DNA of 64,000 nt from assembly GCA_947475875.1 (NCBI GenBank), contig CANJME010000001.1, forward strand, positions 124,001-188,000. Reading direction: 5' to 3'. The notes beneath the pieces were generated by a model, which saw nothing but the letters and a program-made list of their open reading frames with translations, was not told the origin of the DNA and did not search any database. Of the stretch, positions 27,887-36,373 are shown piece by piece. Positions within the stretch are counted from its first letter, which is position 1. Each line of letters begins with the position of its first letter. The position numbers were made by a program, and so were the translations under genes. The stretch comes from Caulobacteraceae bacterium (GTDB lineage Bacteria; Pseudomonadota; Alphaproteobacteria; Caulobacterales; Caulobacteraceae).

Positions 27887-29056
27887 ATGAACAGAAAACA
27901 ATCAGATGCGACCCGCGTCGTCCACGCCGCAGGTCAGGATGGGCTGGTTGGCCGCACGGTGGGCCCGCCGATCCAGAGAGGTTCGACCGTGCTGCTGCCC
28001 AACGCCGCGGCGCTCCATGACACCCGCGGCGTGACCTACGGCCGGCAGGGCCTGCAGCCGCAGGCCTCGCTCACTGCGGCGCTGTGCGATCTGGAGGGCG
28101 CCGAGAGCGCCCATCTGTTTTCCAGTGGTCTCGCGGCCATAACCAGTGCGATCCTGGCGTTGGTGAAGGCCGGCGACGAAGTTCTGGTCACCGACTGCAT
28201 CTATTACCCGACGCGCCGGTTCTGCGACCTGACGCTGAAGCGGTTCGGGGTGACGACGCGATATTTCGATCCCGCCCTTTCGGCGGAGGACCTGGCGGCG
28301 CTGATCACGCCCCAGACGCGGCTGATCGTGCTGGAGGCGCCGGGCTCGCTGACCCTGGAGATGCAGGATGTGCCGGCCATCGCCGCGATGGCGCAGGCGC
28401 GTGGCGTCCTCACTGTGATCGACAACACATGGGGCGCGGGGCTCTATTTCAAGCCGCTGAGCCACGGCGTCGACGTGTCGGTCCAGGCTCTGACCAAATA
28501 TGTCTGCGGCCACTCGGATGTGTTCATGGGCGCGGCCATGGCGCGCGAAGCAAAGGTGGGCGCAAAGCTGAACGACGCGGCGCTGCACCTGGGCGCGTCG
28601 GTTTCGCCCGACGACGCCTATCAGATGCTGCGGGGCCTGCGCACCCTGGCGGCGCGGCTGGAGCATCATGGCCGTAGCGCGCTGGAGATCGCCGCGTGGC
28701 TGAATGACCAGCCCGGGGTCGCCGAGGTGATCTGCCCGGGCCTGCCCGGTTCGCGCGGCCATGAGGTCTGGCGGCGGGACTTCACAGGCCAGAACGGGCT
28801 GGTGAGCTTTGTCCTGAAGTCCCAATCGAAGGCGGCGGTCGACTGTTTTCTCGACGACCTGCGCCTATTCGGCCTCGGTTTCTCCTGGGGCGGCTTCGAG
28901 AGCCTGGCCATCCCTTGCGACAGTCAGCTGAGACACCGCCGCTATCCGCCGAAACTGGCCGGGCCGCTGGTGCGGCTGCACGTGGGCCTCGAAGATGTGG
29001 AAGACCTCAAGGTCGACCTCGCCGAAGCCCTGGTCGCCTGTGCAGGAGCGGGCTGA
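27887..29056 (+). CDS. metC: Cystathionine beta-lyase
   Basis: This fold-type I PLP enzyme of the Cys/Met metabolism family splits cystathionine to homocysteine. The start at the ATG 27887 (MNRKQSDATRVVHAAGQ) matches homologues; the longer frame from 27782 runs into the divergent gene. It is 389 residues. The PLP-binding lysine lies in VQALTKYVCGHSDV near residue 205, and other marks are the N-terminal GPPIQRGSTVL and the C-terminal GFSWGGFESLAIP, the latter typical of MetC of the alphaproteobacterial type. No SAM-II riboswitch pattern was recognised upstream. Confidence 0.93.
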   Translation: MNRKQSDATRVVHAAGQDGLVGRTVGPPIQRGSTVLLPNAAALHDTRGVTYGRQGLQPQASLTAALCDLEGAESAHLFSSGLAAITSAILALVKAGDEVLVTDCIYYPTRRFCDLTLKRFGVTTRYFDPALSAEDLAALITPQTRLIVLEAPGSLTLEMQDVPAIAAMAQARGVLTVIDNTWGAGLYFKPLSHGVDVSVQALTKYVCGHSDVFMGAAMAREAKVGAKLNDAALHLGASVSPDDAYQMLRGLRTLAARLEHHGRSALEIAAWLNDQPGVAEVICPGLPGSRGHEVWRRDFTGQNGLVSFVLKSQSKAAVDCFLDDLRLFGLGFSWGGFESLAIPCDSQLRHRRYPPKLAGPLVRLHVGLEDVEDLKVDLAEALVACAGAG

Positions 29057-29109
29057 GGTTCCACGAACGATCGTGCTAGGGATATCAAAGGCCGAAGGGG
29101 AGATTAGCC

Positions 29110-31401
29110 ATGTCGATCAGGGGAGCTATCCTGTTTCTTGCCGTGACGCTGGCCGGTTACGCGACCGGCGCCAGCGCTCCAGCCAAAGTCGCCGCAGAGC
29201 GCGCGCCCACCTATTCCGCTGAAATTCGCCGTACCGCTTATGGCGTGCCGCACATCAAGGCCGACGACTACGGCGGCATTGGCTATGGCTTTGGCTACGC
29301 CAGCGCCGAGGACAACATCTGCGAAATTCTCGACCGCATGGTCACTGTCTGGGGCCAGCGCGCCGAATTCCTCGGTTCAGGCGCCAACAACACCAATATC
29401 GAGAGCGATCTCTATGCCCGGCGCCTGGTTCAGACGGGCGAGGTCGAGCGGCTGCTGAACGGGCCGGCCGGCTCGCCCGATACGCCATCGGCCGACGCCC
29501 GGGCGCTGGTGCGCGGCTATATCGCCGGGATCAACCGTTATCTGCGCGAGGTTGGCGCGGACGGCATCACTGACCCGCGCTGCAAGGGCAAGCCCTGGGT
29601 GCACGCCCTGACCGAGATGGACTTCTGGCGGCACATGTTCATCGGCCAGTCGACAACCTCATTCGTAGCGCCCGTCGCCCAGGCCGCCCCACCCGGGGCG
29701 GCCCAGACCGCTCTCGCGGACGATATCCAGGAAGTCACCGAGCTGGGCAGCAACGCCTATGGGCTGGGCAAGGAGGTCACCAAGGGCGGGCGCGGCGTGC
29801 TGCTCGGAAATCCCCACTATCCCTGGACCGGCGTCAATCGCTTCTACCGCGCCCACTTCACCATTCCAGGCAAGCTCAACATTGTCGGCGTCAGCTATGT
29901 GGGCATGCCGCTGATCCGCATGGGCCACAACGACAAGCTGGCCTGGAGCAACACCGTCTCCACCGCTCGCCGCTATGGCTACTACGAACTGACCCTCAAT
30001 CCGGCCGATCCCACCCAGTACCGCTATGAAGGTCAGTGGGTGGCAATGACCAAGACGCCGATCACCCTGCAGGTCCTCCGCGGCGGCCGGCTGGAGGCCA
30101 CCACCCGTACGCTCTATTCGACGCGCTGGGGCCCGGTGATCTCGTCGCGCACCTTTCCCTGGACAAGGACCACCGCCTTTGCGCTTCGCCAACCCCAGGT
30201 CGGCCTGCGCGATGTCGATCAGTATATGACCGTCTGGCAGGCCAAATCCGTACGCGAAATGCGCACCGCACTGGGCCGCTATCAGGCCTATCGGTTCAAC
30301 ACGACCGCCACGGACGCCTCGGGCGAGGCGTTTTTCGGCGACATGGGGATGATCCCCAATGTCACCCCGGCCCTGGCCGCCGCCTGCAGCCTGTCGGATC
30401 TGGCCAAAACCCAGTGGCGCGATCAGCGGATACCTGTGCTCGACGGCTCGCGCGCCGCCTGCGCCTGGGCGACCGATCCGGATTCCACCCAGGCCGGCGT
30501 GTTCGGCGCCTCGAAGACGCCGCAGCTGTTCCGCACCGACTATGTGACCCAGAGCAACGACAGTTACTGGCTGACCAATCCGGCCCAGCCGCTGGTGGGC
30601 TACAGTCCGATCTTCGGCAACGAGGACGCCGCCCGCAGTCTGCGCACGCGCCTGGGCCTGGATCAGGTGGCCAAACGCATCGCCGGGACCGATGGCTTGC
30701 CCGGCAAGAAGTTCGACATCAAGACCCTGCAGCAGGTGTTCTATTCCGACCGCCTGCTGGGCGCCGAGCTGGTGCGCGACGATCTGGTGGCGCTCTGTCG
30801 CCGCTCGGGCAGGGCCAAGGTGCAACCGGCCTGCGGCGTGCTGGCCTCCTGGGACATGAAGAGTAACCTCGACAGCCGCGGCGCGCACCTCTTCCGCCTG
30901 TTCGTCGAGGCCGGCGGCCTGCGCTACAAGGTCCCGTTCAGCGCGTCCGACCCAGTGCACACGCCCAATACTCTCGACGTATCCGACGTGCGGGTGCTGG
31001 CCGCGCTCGAGACGGCGATTGACCGGCTCGCCGAGCTGAAAATCCCCATCGACGCGCGCCTCGGCGATGTGCAGGGCGAAACCCGGGGCGGCGAACGCAT
31101 TCCGATCCACGGCGGCCTCGGCGCCGACGGCGCCTTCAACGTCATCGAACTCACCGCCCCGCAGGCGGAAAAAGGCTGGACCGAAGTGCGGACCGGCGCG
31201 AGCTGGATCTTCACGGTGGAGTTCACGCGCTCCGGCCCCGTCAGCCAGGGCCTGCTGACCTATTCGGAATCGGTCAATCCCAACTCGCCGCACTATGCCG
31301 ATCAGACCAAGCTTTATTCCCGCAAGGGTTGGGATGATCTGCGCTTCACCGAGGCCGAGGTCCGCAAGGGAACCGAGAGCCGCAAGCTGGTCAGCGAATA
31401 G
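29110..31401 (+). CDS. Exported penicillin/acyl-homoserine-lactone acylase family protein
   Basis: This 763-residue Ntn hydrolase has a signal peptide (RGAILFLAVTLAGYATGASA) and would be cleaved into alpha and beta subunits in the periplasm. The autoprocessing and nucleophile serine is S214 in ELGSNAYGLG. The alpha-chain opening RRTAYGVPHIKADDYGGIGYGFGYASAEDN and the LLGNPHYPW segment are typical of the PvdQ/QuiP/aculeacin acylase branch, whose members cleave long acyl amides including AHL signals. Substrate is not determined by sequence. It is followed by an amidase after 8 bp, so the two may act on the same N-acylated compounds. Confidence 0.9.
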   Translation: MSIRGAILFLAVTLAGYATGASAPAKVAAERAPTYSAEIRRTAYGVPHIKADDYGGIGYGFGYASAEDNICEILDRMVTVWGQRAEFLGSGANNTNIESDLYARRLVQTGEVERLLNGPAGSPDTPSADARALVRGYIAGINRYLREVGADGITDPRCKGKPWVHALTEMDFWRHMFIGQSTTSFVAPVAQAAPPGAAQTALADDIQEVTELGSNAYGLGKEVTKGGRGVLLGNPHYPWTGVNRFYRAHFTIPGKLNIVGVSYVGMPLIRMGHNDKLAWSNTVSTARRYGYYELTLNPADPTQYRYEGQWVAMTKTPITLQVLRGGRLEATTRTLYSTRWGPVISSRTFPWTRTTAFALRQPQVGLRDVDQYMTVWQAKSVREMRTALGRYQAYRFNTTATDASGEAFFGDMGMIPNVTPALAAACSLSDLAKTQWRDQRIPVLDGSRAACAWATDPDSTQAGVFGASKTPQLFRTDYVTQSNDSYWLTNPAQPLVGYSPIFGNEDAARSLRTRLGLDQVAKRIAGTDGLPGKKFDIKTLQQVFYSDRLLGAELVRDDLVALCRRSGRAKVQPACGVLASWDMKSNLDSRGAHLFRLFVEAGGLRYKVPFSASDPVHTPNTLDVSDVRVLAALETAIDRLAELKIPIDARLGDVQGETRGGERIPIHGGLGADGAFNVIELTAPQAEKGWTEVRTGASWIFTVEFTRSGPVSQGLLTYSESVNPNSPHYADQTKLYSRKGWDDLRFTEAEVRKGTESRKLVSE

Positions 31402-31409
31402 GAGGACCG

Positions 31410-32897
31410 ATGAACCGCCGCGAAGTCAGCCTTGGCCTGGCGGCCTCCGCAGCCGCCCTGCCCGCCGCCGCCCAGGTGCGAGGAAGGACGAGCATGATCG
31501 AGCTATCGGCGGGCGAGGCCGTCGCCGCCATGAAGACCGGCGCCTTCACTGCCGAGGCCTATGCCAATGCCCTGCTGGCCCAGTGCGAGGCGAAAAAGGG
31601 GCTGAACGCCTTCATCACGCTGGAGCCTGACAAGGTTCGCGAAGCGGCGAGAGCGGCCGACCGGCTGCGGGCTGCGGGCGGGAAACTGGGCCCGCTCCAC
31701 GGCCTGCCGATCCCGGTGAAGGACAGCGTCAATACAGCGGAATATCCGACCACAGCCGGAACCAACGCCCTGCGCAATCACCGCCCGGTGCGGGACGCCA
31801 CGGTCATCGCGCGGCTGAAAGCGGCCGGCGCCAGCGTGCTCGGCAAAACCAACCTGCATGAGCTGTCCTACGGCTGGACCAGCAGCAACACCGCGTTCGG
31901 GGCCGTCCATAACCCCTATGACCCGACGCGCATTCCCGGCGGTTCGAGCGGCGGCACGGCGGCGGCTGTCGCCGCGCGCATGGCTCCGCTGGGCCTGGCC
32001 GAGGACACGCAAGGGTCCATCCGTGTGCCAGCCGCCCTGTGCGGCGTCGCCGGGTTCCGCCCGACCTTGGGCCGCTATCCCAGCGAGGGCACGGCGCCGA
32101 TCACCCCCCTGTTCGATCAGGTGGGTCCGCATGCGCGGCGGGTGGCCGATCTGGCGCTGTTCGACGCCGCCGTCACCGGCGATGCGCGGCTCATCGCGGC
32201 GGCAAGGCTCAAGGGCGTGAAGATCGGCGTGGTGCGCGGCTTCTACTTCGCCAACCTCGATCCCGAGGTTGAGCGGGTGGCGAACGATGTGCTCGTGCGG
32301 CTTCGGGCCGAGGGGGTGGAAGTCATCGAGGGCGAGCTGCCCGGTGTGCAGGACCTGATCTCCAAAGTCACCGGCACCGCCCAGAGTCACGACATCGCCA
32401 GCGCCTTCGCCGGCTGGCTGAAAGATTCCGGCGGTACGGTCTCGCTCGACGCCGTCATCGCCGCCGCCAGCCCCGACGTGCGCGGCGGTATCCAGCGTTC
32501 GGCGCAAGGATTCACACCCGAGGCGGAAGCCAACTATGTCGCCGCCCGCGACGTCCACCGACCGGCCATGCAGAAGTTGTTTGCCGATTTCTTCAGGGAC
32601 AAGGGGGTTAGCGCCATCCTGTTCCCAGCCACCATGACGACGGCGCCCTCCATCGGCCAGACCGGCCAAATCACGTACTCGAACGGCGGGACGGTGAGCT
32701 TCACCCAGGCCGTCTCGCGCAACATCACGCCGGGCAGCACCAGCGGCCTGCCGGGCCTGGTTTTGCCCGCCGGCCTATCGCGCGCGAACCTTCCGGTGAG
32801 CATCGAACTGGACGGACCAGCCGGATCAGACCGGGAGTTACTCGCCTTGGGGCTAGCCGTGGAGTCAGTACTCGGCCATCTACCGGCGCCGAGATAG
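31410..32897 (+). CDS. Exported amidase (amidase signature family)
   Basis: This 495-residue serine amidase hydrolyses carboxamides. The Ser-cisSer-Lys triad is visible: Lys in PIPVKDS, cis-Ser/nucleophile region GGSSGG, and Ser in DTQGSIRVPA. The N-terminus MNRREVSLGLAASAAALPAAAQ contains a twin-Arg and a hydrophobic stretch, suggesting Tat export. A GGAGG site lies just before the ATG, 8 bp after the acylase stop, so co-translation in one operon is likely. Indole-acetamide, peptide amide or N-acyl substrates are all possible. Confidence 0.9.
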   Translation: MNRREVSLGLAASAAALPAAAQVRGRTSMIELSAGEAVAAMKTGAFTAEAYANALLAQCEAKKGLNAFITLEPDKVREAARAADRLRAAGGKLGPLHGLPIPVKDSVNTAEYPTTAGTNALRNHRPVRDATVIARLKAAGASVLGKTNLHELSYGWTSSNTAFGAVHNPYDPTRIPGGSSGGTAAAVAARMAPLGLAEDTQGSIRVPAALCGVAGFRPTLGRYPSEGTAPITPLFDQVGPHARRVADLALFDAAVTGDARLIAAARLKGVKIGVVRGFYFANLDPEVERVANDVLVRLRAEGVEVIEGELPGVQDLISKVTGTAQSHDIASAFAGWLKDSGGTVSLDAVIAAASPDVRGGIQRSAQGFTPEAEANYVAARDVHRPAMQKLFADFFRDKGVSAILFPATMTTAPSIGQTGQITYSNGGTVSFTQAVSRNITPGSTSGLPGLVLPAGLSRANLPVSIELDGPAGSDRELLALGLAVESVLGHLPAPR

Positions 32898-32915
32898 GAA
32901 TCATAAAGGACCTCC

Positions 32916-33680
32916 ATGCTGCTGATCGAAAAGGACGACGGCGTCGCCGTGGTCACCATCAACCGGCCCGAGGCCATGAACGCCATGTCGCGGGAGCTGC
33001 GGCGGGAGCTGGACCGAACGTTCAAGGCGTTGCGAGACGATGACGAGATCCGCGCCGTGGTGCTGACCGGCGCGGGCGAGCGGGCGTTCACGGCGGGGCT
33101 GGATCTGAAGGAACTCGGCGTCGAAGGGATCGGCGCAGCCAATGCGACCACGCCCGACGATAACCCGGTGCTGGCCATCCAGCAGTGCGGCAAGCCGATC
33201 ATCGCGGCGATCAATGGCGTGGCCATCACCGGAGGGTTTGAGCTCGCTTTGGCGTGTGACGTGCTGATCGGTTCAACCAAGGCCCGCTTCGCCGACACCC
33301 ATGCGCGGGTCGGCATCACGCCCGGCTGGGGGCTATCCCAAAAGCTGTCGCGCATCATCGGCATCTACCGGGCCAAGGAAATGAGCCTGACCGGCAACTT
33401 CATCGACGCCCAGACGGCGCTCGACTGGGGGCTACTCAATCGTGTGGTGACGCCGGATGAGCTGATGCCGGCGGCGCTGAAACTGGCGCGTGAGATGGCG
33501 ACGATCCCGCTCACCATGCTCAAATTCTACAAATTCCTCATAGACGACGGCTACGCTTTGCCGTTCGGTGAGGGCATGGCCCTCGAACATGCCCGCTCCT
33601 CCGCCCACAATGCCAGGATCACGCCCGCTGATGTGGAACGCACCCGGCAGGAAGTGATCGCCCGCGGCCGGAAGCAGTAA
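32916..33680 (+). CDS. Enoyl-CoA hydratase/isomerase family protein
   Basis: A 254-residue crotonase-fold protein, cytoplasmic. It shows the family opening VAVVTINRPEAMNAMS, the oxyanion-hole segment AFTAGLDLKEL and the second block AINGVAITGGFELALACD, with ARFADTHARVGITPGWGLSQKL containing the catalytic-loop region. The usual second catalytic Glu position lies in the HARVGITPGWG loop, which here lacks the typical PExG Glu, so hydration chemistry is uncertain; isomerase or other crotonase reactions are possible. It follows the amidase by 18 bp and may belong to the same operon. Confidence 0.85.
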   Translation: MLLIEKDDGVAVVTINRPEAMNAMSRELRRELDRTFKALRDDDEIRAVVLTGAGERAFTAGLDLKELGVEGIGAANATTPDDNPVLAIQQCGKPIIAAINGVAITGGFELALACDVLIGSTKARFADTHARVGITPGWGLSQKLSRIIGIYRAKEMSLTGNFIDAQTALDWGLLNRVVTPDELMPAALKLAREMATIPLTMLKFYKFLIDDGYALPFGEGMALEHARSSAHNARITPADVERTRQEVIARGRKQ

Positions 33681-33688
33681 GCCCGCTC

Positions 33689-33818
33689 CTTTCCCTCCCG
33701 CTTGTCGGGAGGGTGGATCGGCGCGGAGCGCCGAGACGAGTGGGTAGCGCCGCTGACCCATCCGTCTCGCCCCGCCTTCGCCGGGCCGAGCCACCTTCCC
33801 GACAAGCGGGAAGGAAAG
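33689..33818. repeat. Palindromic intergenic repeat, copy 2
   Basis: This ~130-bp element has outer inverted arms (CTTTCCCTCCCGCTTGTCGG against CCGACAAGCGGGAAGGAAAG) and an inner pair (GAGACGAGTGGGT and ACCCATCCGTCTC). It shares arm sequences and layout with 8025-8146. Here it separates two co-oriented genes, so it may attenuate or end the acylase-amidase-hydratase transcript. The remaining bases to 33898 hold the next promoter. Confidence 0.75.
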
Positions 33819-33898
33819 TGGGAATTTGCGCTTGATCGGACCACATCAGACCGTCATTCAAATTAGCTGAACAATCATCACCCGAAAGCGCCCCGCAC

Positions 33899-34867
33899 AT
33901 GAAAACCAAGATCACCGAGATGTTCGGCATTGAGCACCCCATCATCCAGGGCGGCATGCACTGGGTGGGTTTCGCGGAAATGGCCGCGGCGGTTTCCAAT
34001 GCGGGCGGGCTGGGCATCATCACCGGTCTCACCCAGCGCACGCCGGACGACCTGGCCAAAGAGATCGCCCGCTGCCGGGAAATGACCGACAAGCCGTTCG
34101 GGGTGAACATCACCTTCCTGCCCAGCGTCAATCCGCCGGATTACCCTGGCTATGTAAAGGCCGTCATCGAAGGCGGCATCAAGGTGGTGGAAACCGCCGG
34201 CAACAACCCGGTGCAGGTACTCCCGGTCTTGAAAGAACACGGCATCAAGGTGATCCACAAATGCACCACCGTGCGCCACAGCCTGAAGGCCGAAGCCATC
34301 GGCTGCGACGCGGTCAGCGTCGACGGCTTTGAATGCGGTGGCCACCCGGGCGAGGACGACATCCCGAACTTCATCCTGCTGCCCCGCGCGGCGGAGGAAC
34401 TAAAGATCCCGTTCGTCGCGTCAGGCGGCATGGCCGATGGCCGCAGCCTGGTGGCCGCCATGGCCCTTGGCGCCGAGGGCATGAACATGGGCACCCGTTT
34501 CATGGCCACCAAAGAGGCCCCCATCCACCAGAACGTCAAGGACGCCCTGGTCGCGGCCAGCGAGCTCGACACCCGCCTGATCATGCGTCCCCTGCGCAAC
34601 ACCGAGCGCGTGCTCAGCAACCCCGCGGTCGAGCGCCTGATCGCCAAGGAGAAGGAGCTGGGTTCTGCCATCAAGTTCGAGGACATCCTGCCCGAGGTGG
34701 CCGGCGTCTATCCGCGCATCATGCGCGACGGCGATATGGACGCCGGCGCCTGGAGCTGCGGCATGGTGGCCGGCCTGATCCACGACATTCCGACGGTCAA
34801 GGAACTGATCGACCGGATCATGGCGCAGGCCCATGCGATCGTGCACGAGCGGCTGGCCAGTCTCTAG
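33899..34867 (+). CDS. Nitronate monooxygenase
   Basis: This 322-residue FMN-dependent TIM-barrel enzyme oxidises alkyl nitronates (formerly 2-nitropropane dioxygenase). Typical blocks are PIIQGGMHWVGFAEMAAAVSNAGGLGIITG, FGVNITFLP, the SVDGFECGGHPGEDD segment containing the catalytic His, and ASGGMADGRSLVAAMALGAEGMNMGTRF for FMN phosphate binding. Some members of the superfamily are enoyl reductases or propionate-3-nitronate enzymes, so substrate is open. Confidence 0.9.
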   Translation: MKTKITEMFGIEHPIIQGGMHWVGFAEMAAAVSNAGGLGIITGLTQRTPDDLAKEIARCREMTDKPFGVNITFLPSVNPPDYPGYVKAVIEGGIKVVETAGNNPVQVLPVLKEHGIKVIHKCTTVRHSLKAEAIGCDAVSVDGFECGGHPGEDDIPNFILLPRAAEELKIPFVASGGMADGRSLVAAMALGAEGMNMGTRFMATKEAPIHQNVKDALVAASELDTRLIMRPLRNTERVLSNPAVERLIAKEKELGSAIKFEDILPEVAGVYPRIMRDGDMDAGAWSCGMVAGLIHDIPTVKELIDRIMAQAHAIVHERLASL

Positions 34868-34938
34868 AAACTCGCCCCCCGCCCCCAAATATGATCCAGA
34901 TCATGGACGCCTGCTCCGATGCTGGTTGAAAGGAGCTG

Positions 34939-35124
34939 ATGCACCGCACTTACGAACTTTACCTGCACCATCGGCACGGCGATCGGGAATTCGTCGCCCT
35001 GACCTGCCGTCACACCGATGTCCTGTCCCGGGCGGGCGAAGTTCTGCGTGCGTCGGAAGCGGTCCGGGTTGAAATCTGCGAGGCCGGGCAGCATTTCTTC
35101 ACCCTCGAGCGTGAGCCCGGCTGA
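34939..35124 (+). CDS. Small conserved-looking protein of 61 residues
   Basis: A short soluble protein beginning MHRTYELYLHHRHGDREF and ending HFFTLEREPG. It is supported by a strong GAAAGGAG ribosome-binding site six bases before the ATG and by codon usage like its neighbours. It is predicted to be a small alpha/beta protein (strand-rich start, helix around DVLSRAGEVLRASE, strand VRVEICEAG, strand HFFTLE). No function is recognised. It lies 71 bp after the nitronate monooxygenase and 52 bp before the YccF gene, and may be cotranscribed with them. Confidence 0.65.
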   Translation: MHRTYELYLHHRHGDREFVALTCRHTDVLSRAGEVLRASEAVRVEICEAGQHFFTLEREPG

Positions 35125-35176
35125 ACGAGCCCAAAAACCGGTTCCACAGCAGGGCGAACTGTCAGACACTCAGCCC

Positions 35177-35545
35177 ATGCGCCTGATCCTCAACATCCTC
35201 TGGTTCATTTTCGGCGGCTTCATCGCCGGCACGGGCTGGATCATCGCCGGCGTGATCCTGGCCATCACCATCATCGGCCTGCCATGGACCCCGGCCGCCT
35301 TTCGCCTGGCCAGCTTTTCCTACTGGCCGTTCGGCCGCGTGGTCGCCGACCACGATACCGGGCCGGTGAGCCTGATCCTCAACCTCTTCTGGTTCATTTT
35401 CGCCGGCTGGTGGCTGGCCTTGCAGCACATCCTGCTGGCCGCCGCGCTGACGGTGACGATTATCGGCATTCCGTTCGCCTGGCAGCACGTCAAGCTCGCC
35501 ATCCTGGCGCTGATGCCGGTGGGCAAGGACGTGGTCAGGACCTGA
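35177..35545 (+). CDS. YccF-domain inner membrane protein
   Basis: A 122-residue protein with two YccF (DUF307) repeats. Each has LNxLWFIFxGxxxA followed by a long hydrophobic helix and an IIGxPxxxxxxxLAxxxxxPxG tail: first half about 1-60, second 65-122. Start is the ATG at 35177; the longer open frame from 35018 overlaps the 61-residue gene in another frame and is rejected. Function of the family is unknown; it is an integral inner-membrane protein. Confidence 0.88.
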   Translation: MRLILNILWFIFGGFIAGTGWIIAGVILAITIIGLPWTPAAFRLASFSYWPFGRVVADHDTGPVSLILNLFWFIFAGWWLALQHILLAAALTVTIIGIPFAWQHVKLAILALMPVGKDVVRT

Positions 35546-35550
35546 AAAGG

Positions 35551-36303
35551 CTATAGTCGGCCGACCGAACCGTGGTTGGAGGCGTCGCGGCTGAAGCTCA
35601 GCGGATTCCCATAGACGAGAACGTCGCCATGATTGTCGGCGCGTCCCGAAGCCTGGCGGCTTGCCCAAGCGCCGACGTCGCCGTGATTGGTGGCCTGCAG
35701 CCGCGCGCTTTCGCACTTCAGCGCCTGACCATTGATCGCGGCGTGGTTGGAAGCGGTGGCCTCGATGGACTTGCAACTGCCCGAAAGACGCATGACGCCG
35801 TGGTTGCCGGCCGAGAGGATCAGGGCCTCACTGACGACTTCTCCCACGATGTCGGCGTGGTTGTCGGCGCTTAGACCGAGGGTGCGGACGCTGAACTTGC
35901 CGGAGACGTCAGCGTGGTTGGAGGCGGCGAGCGTCAGCGCCGGAGCCGTCACCTCGCCGCGCAGATCGGCGTGGTTGCTGACCTCGATGGCCGAGTAGGC
36001 GGGGGCCGTGACGGTGATGGTGTAGGAGGGGCGATCCGGATTCCACAGGAACCAGGTGGTCTGGGTCGACCGGCGCGAGGCCACCAGGGTGGAGCCGCGG
36101 ACTTCAAGGATCAGTTCCTCGAAACGGCCCTGGGGTTCGGAAGCCTGGATGGAGAACGGGCCTTGCTTGAGAACGACGTTGACGTGGTTGGAGGCCTCGA
36201 TCTTGTCGAAACCCGTGAAGCTGAACGAGCGGTTGGAGGCCAGCGCCGGGCCGACGGCGAGGCCCGCCGACAGGATCAGGGCCAGTGAAATTGCGTTCTT
36301 CAT
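35551..36303 (-). CDS. Exported DUF2807 (head GIN domain) beta-solenoid protein
   Basis: A 250-residue secreted or periplasmic protein. A signal peptide (ISLALILSAGLAVGPALA) precedes the DUF2807 opening FTGFDKIEASNHVNVVLKQG. The rest is a run of short beta-helix-like turns, each carrying Asn-His plus a small residue (SNHADLRG, SNHADVSG, DNHADIVG, GNHGVMR, SNHAAING, TNHGDVG, DNHGDVLV, SNHGSVG), spaced about 18-25 residues. The family is predicted to be a right-handed beta-solenoid, sometimes adhesin-like. The periodic Asn-His ladder is unusually regular. It is convergent with YccF and starts its own leftward unit. Confidence 0.8.
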   Translation of the reverse strand: MKNAISLALILSAGLAVGPALASNRSFSFTGFDKIEASNHVNVVLKQGPFSIQASEPQGRFEELILEVRGSTLVASRRSTQTTWFLWNPDRPSYTITVTAPAYSAIEVSNHADLRGEVTAPALTLAASNHADVSGKFSVRTLGLSADNHADIVGEVVSEALILSAGNHGVMRLSGSCKSIEATASNHAAINGQALKCESARLQATNHGDVGAWASRQASGRADNHGDVLVYGNPLSFSRDASNHGSVGRL

Positions 36304-36373
36304 GGGTGTTCTCTCATGCCGGAGTTGGACGTCCCTTCACCCTAGTGGCCGCGACCTCTGCGAATGGATGCAA

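Noticed and set aside
29659-31293. 544-codon minus-strand frame opposite the acylase
   Set aside because: The acylase shows signal peptide, Ser214 and family blocks; the antisense frame is a composition artefact.
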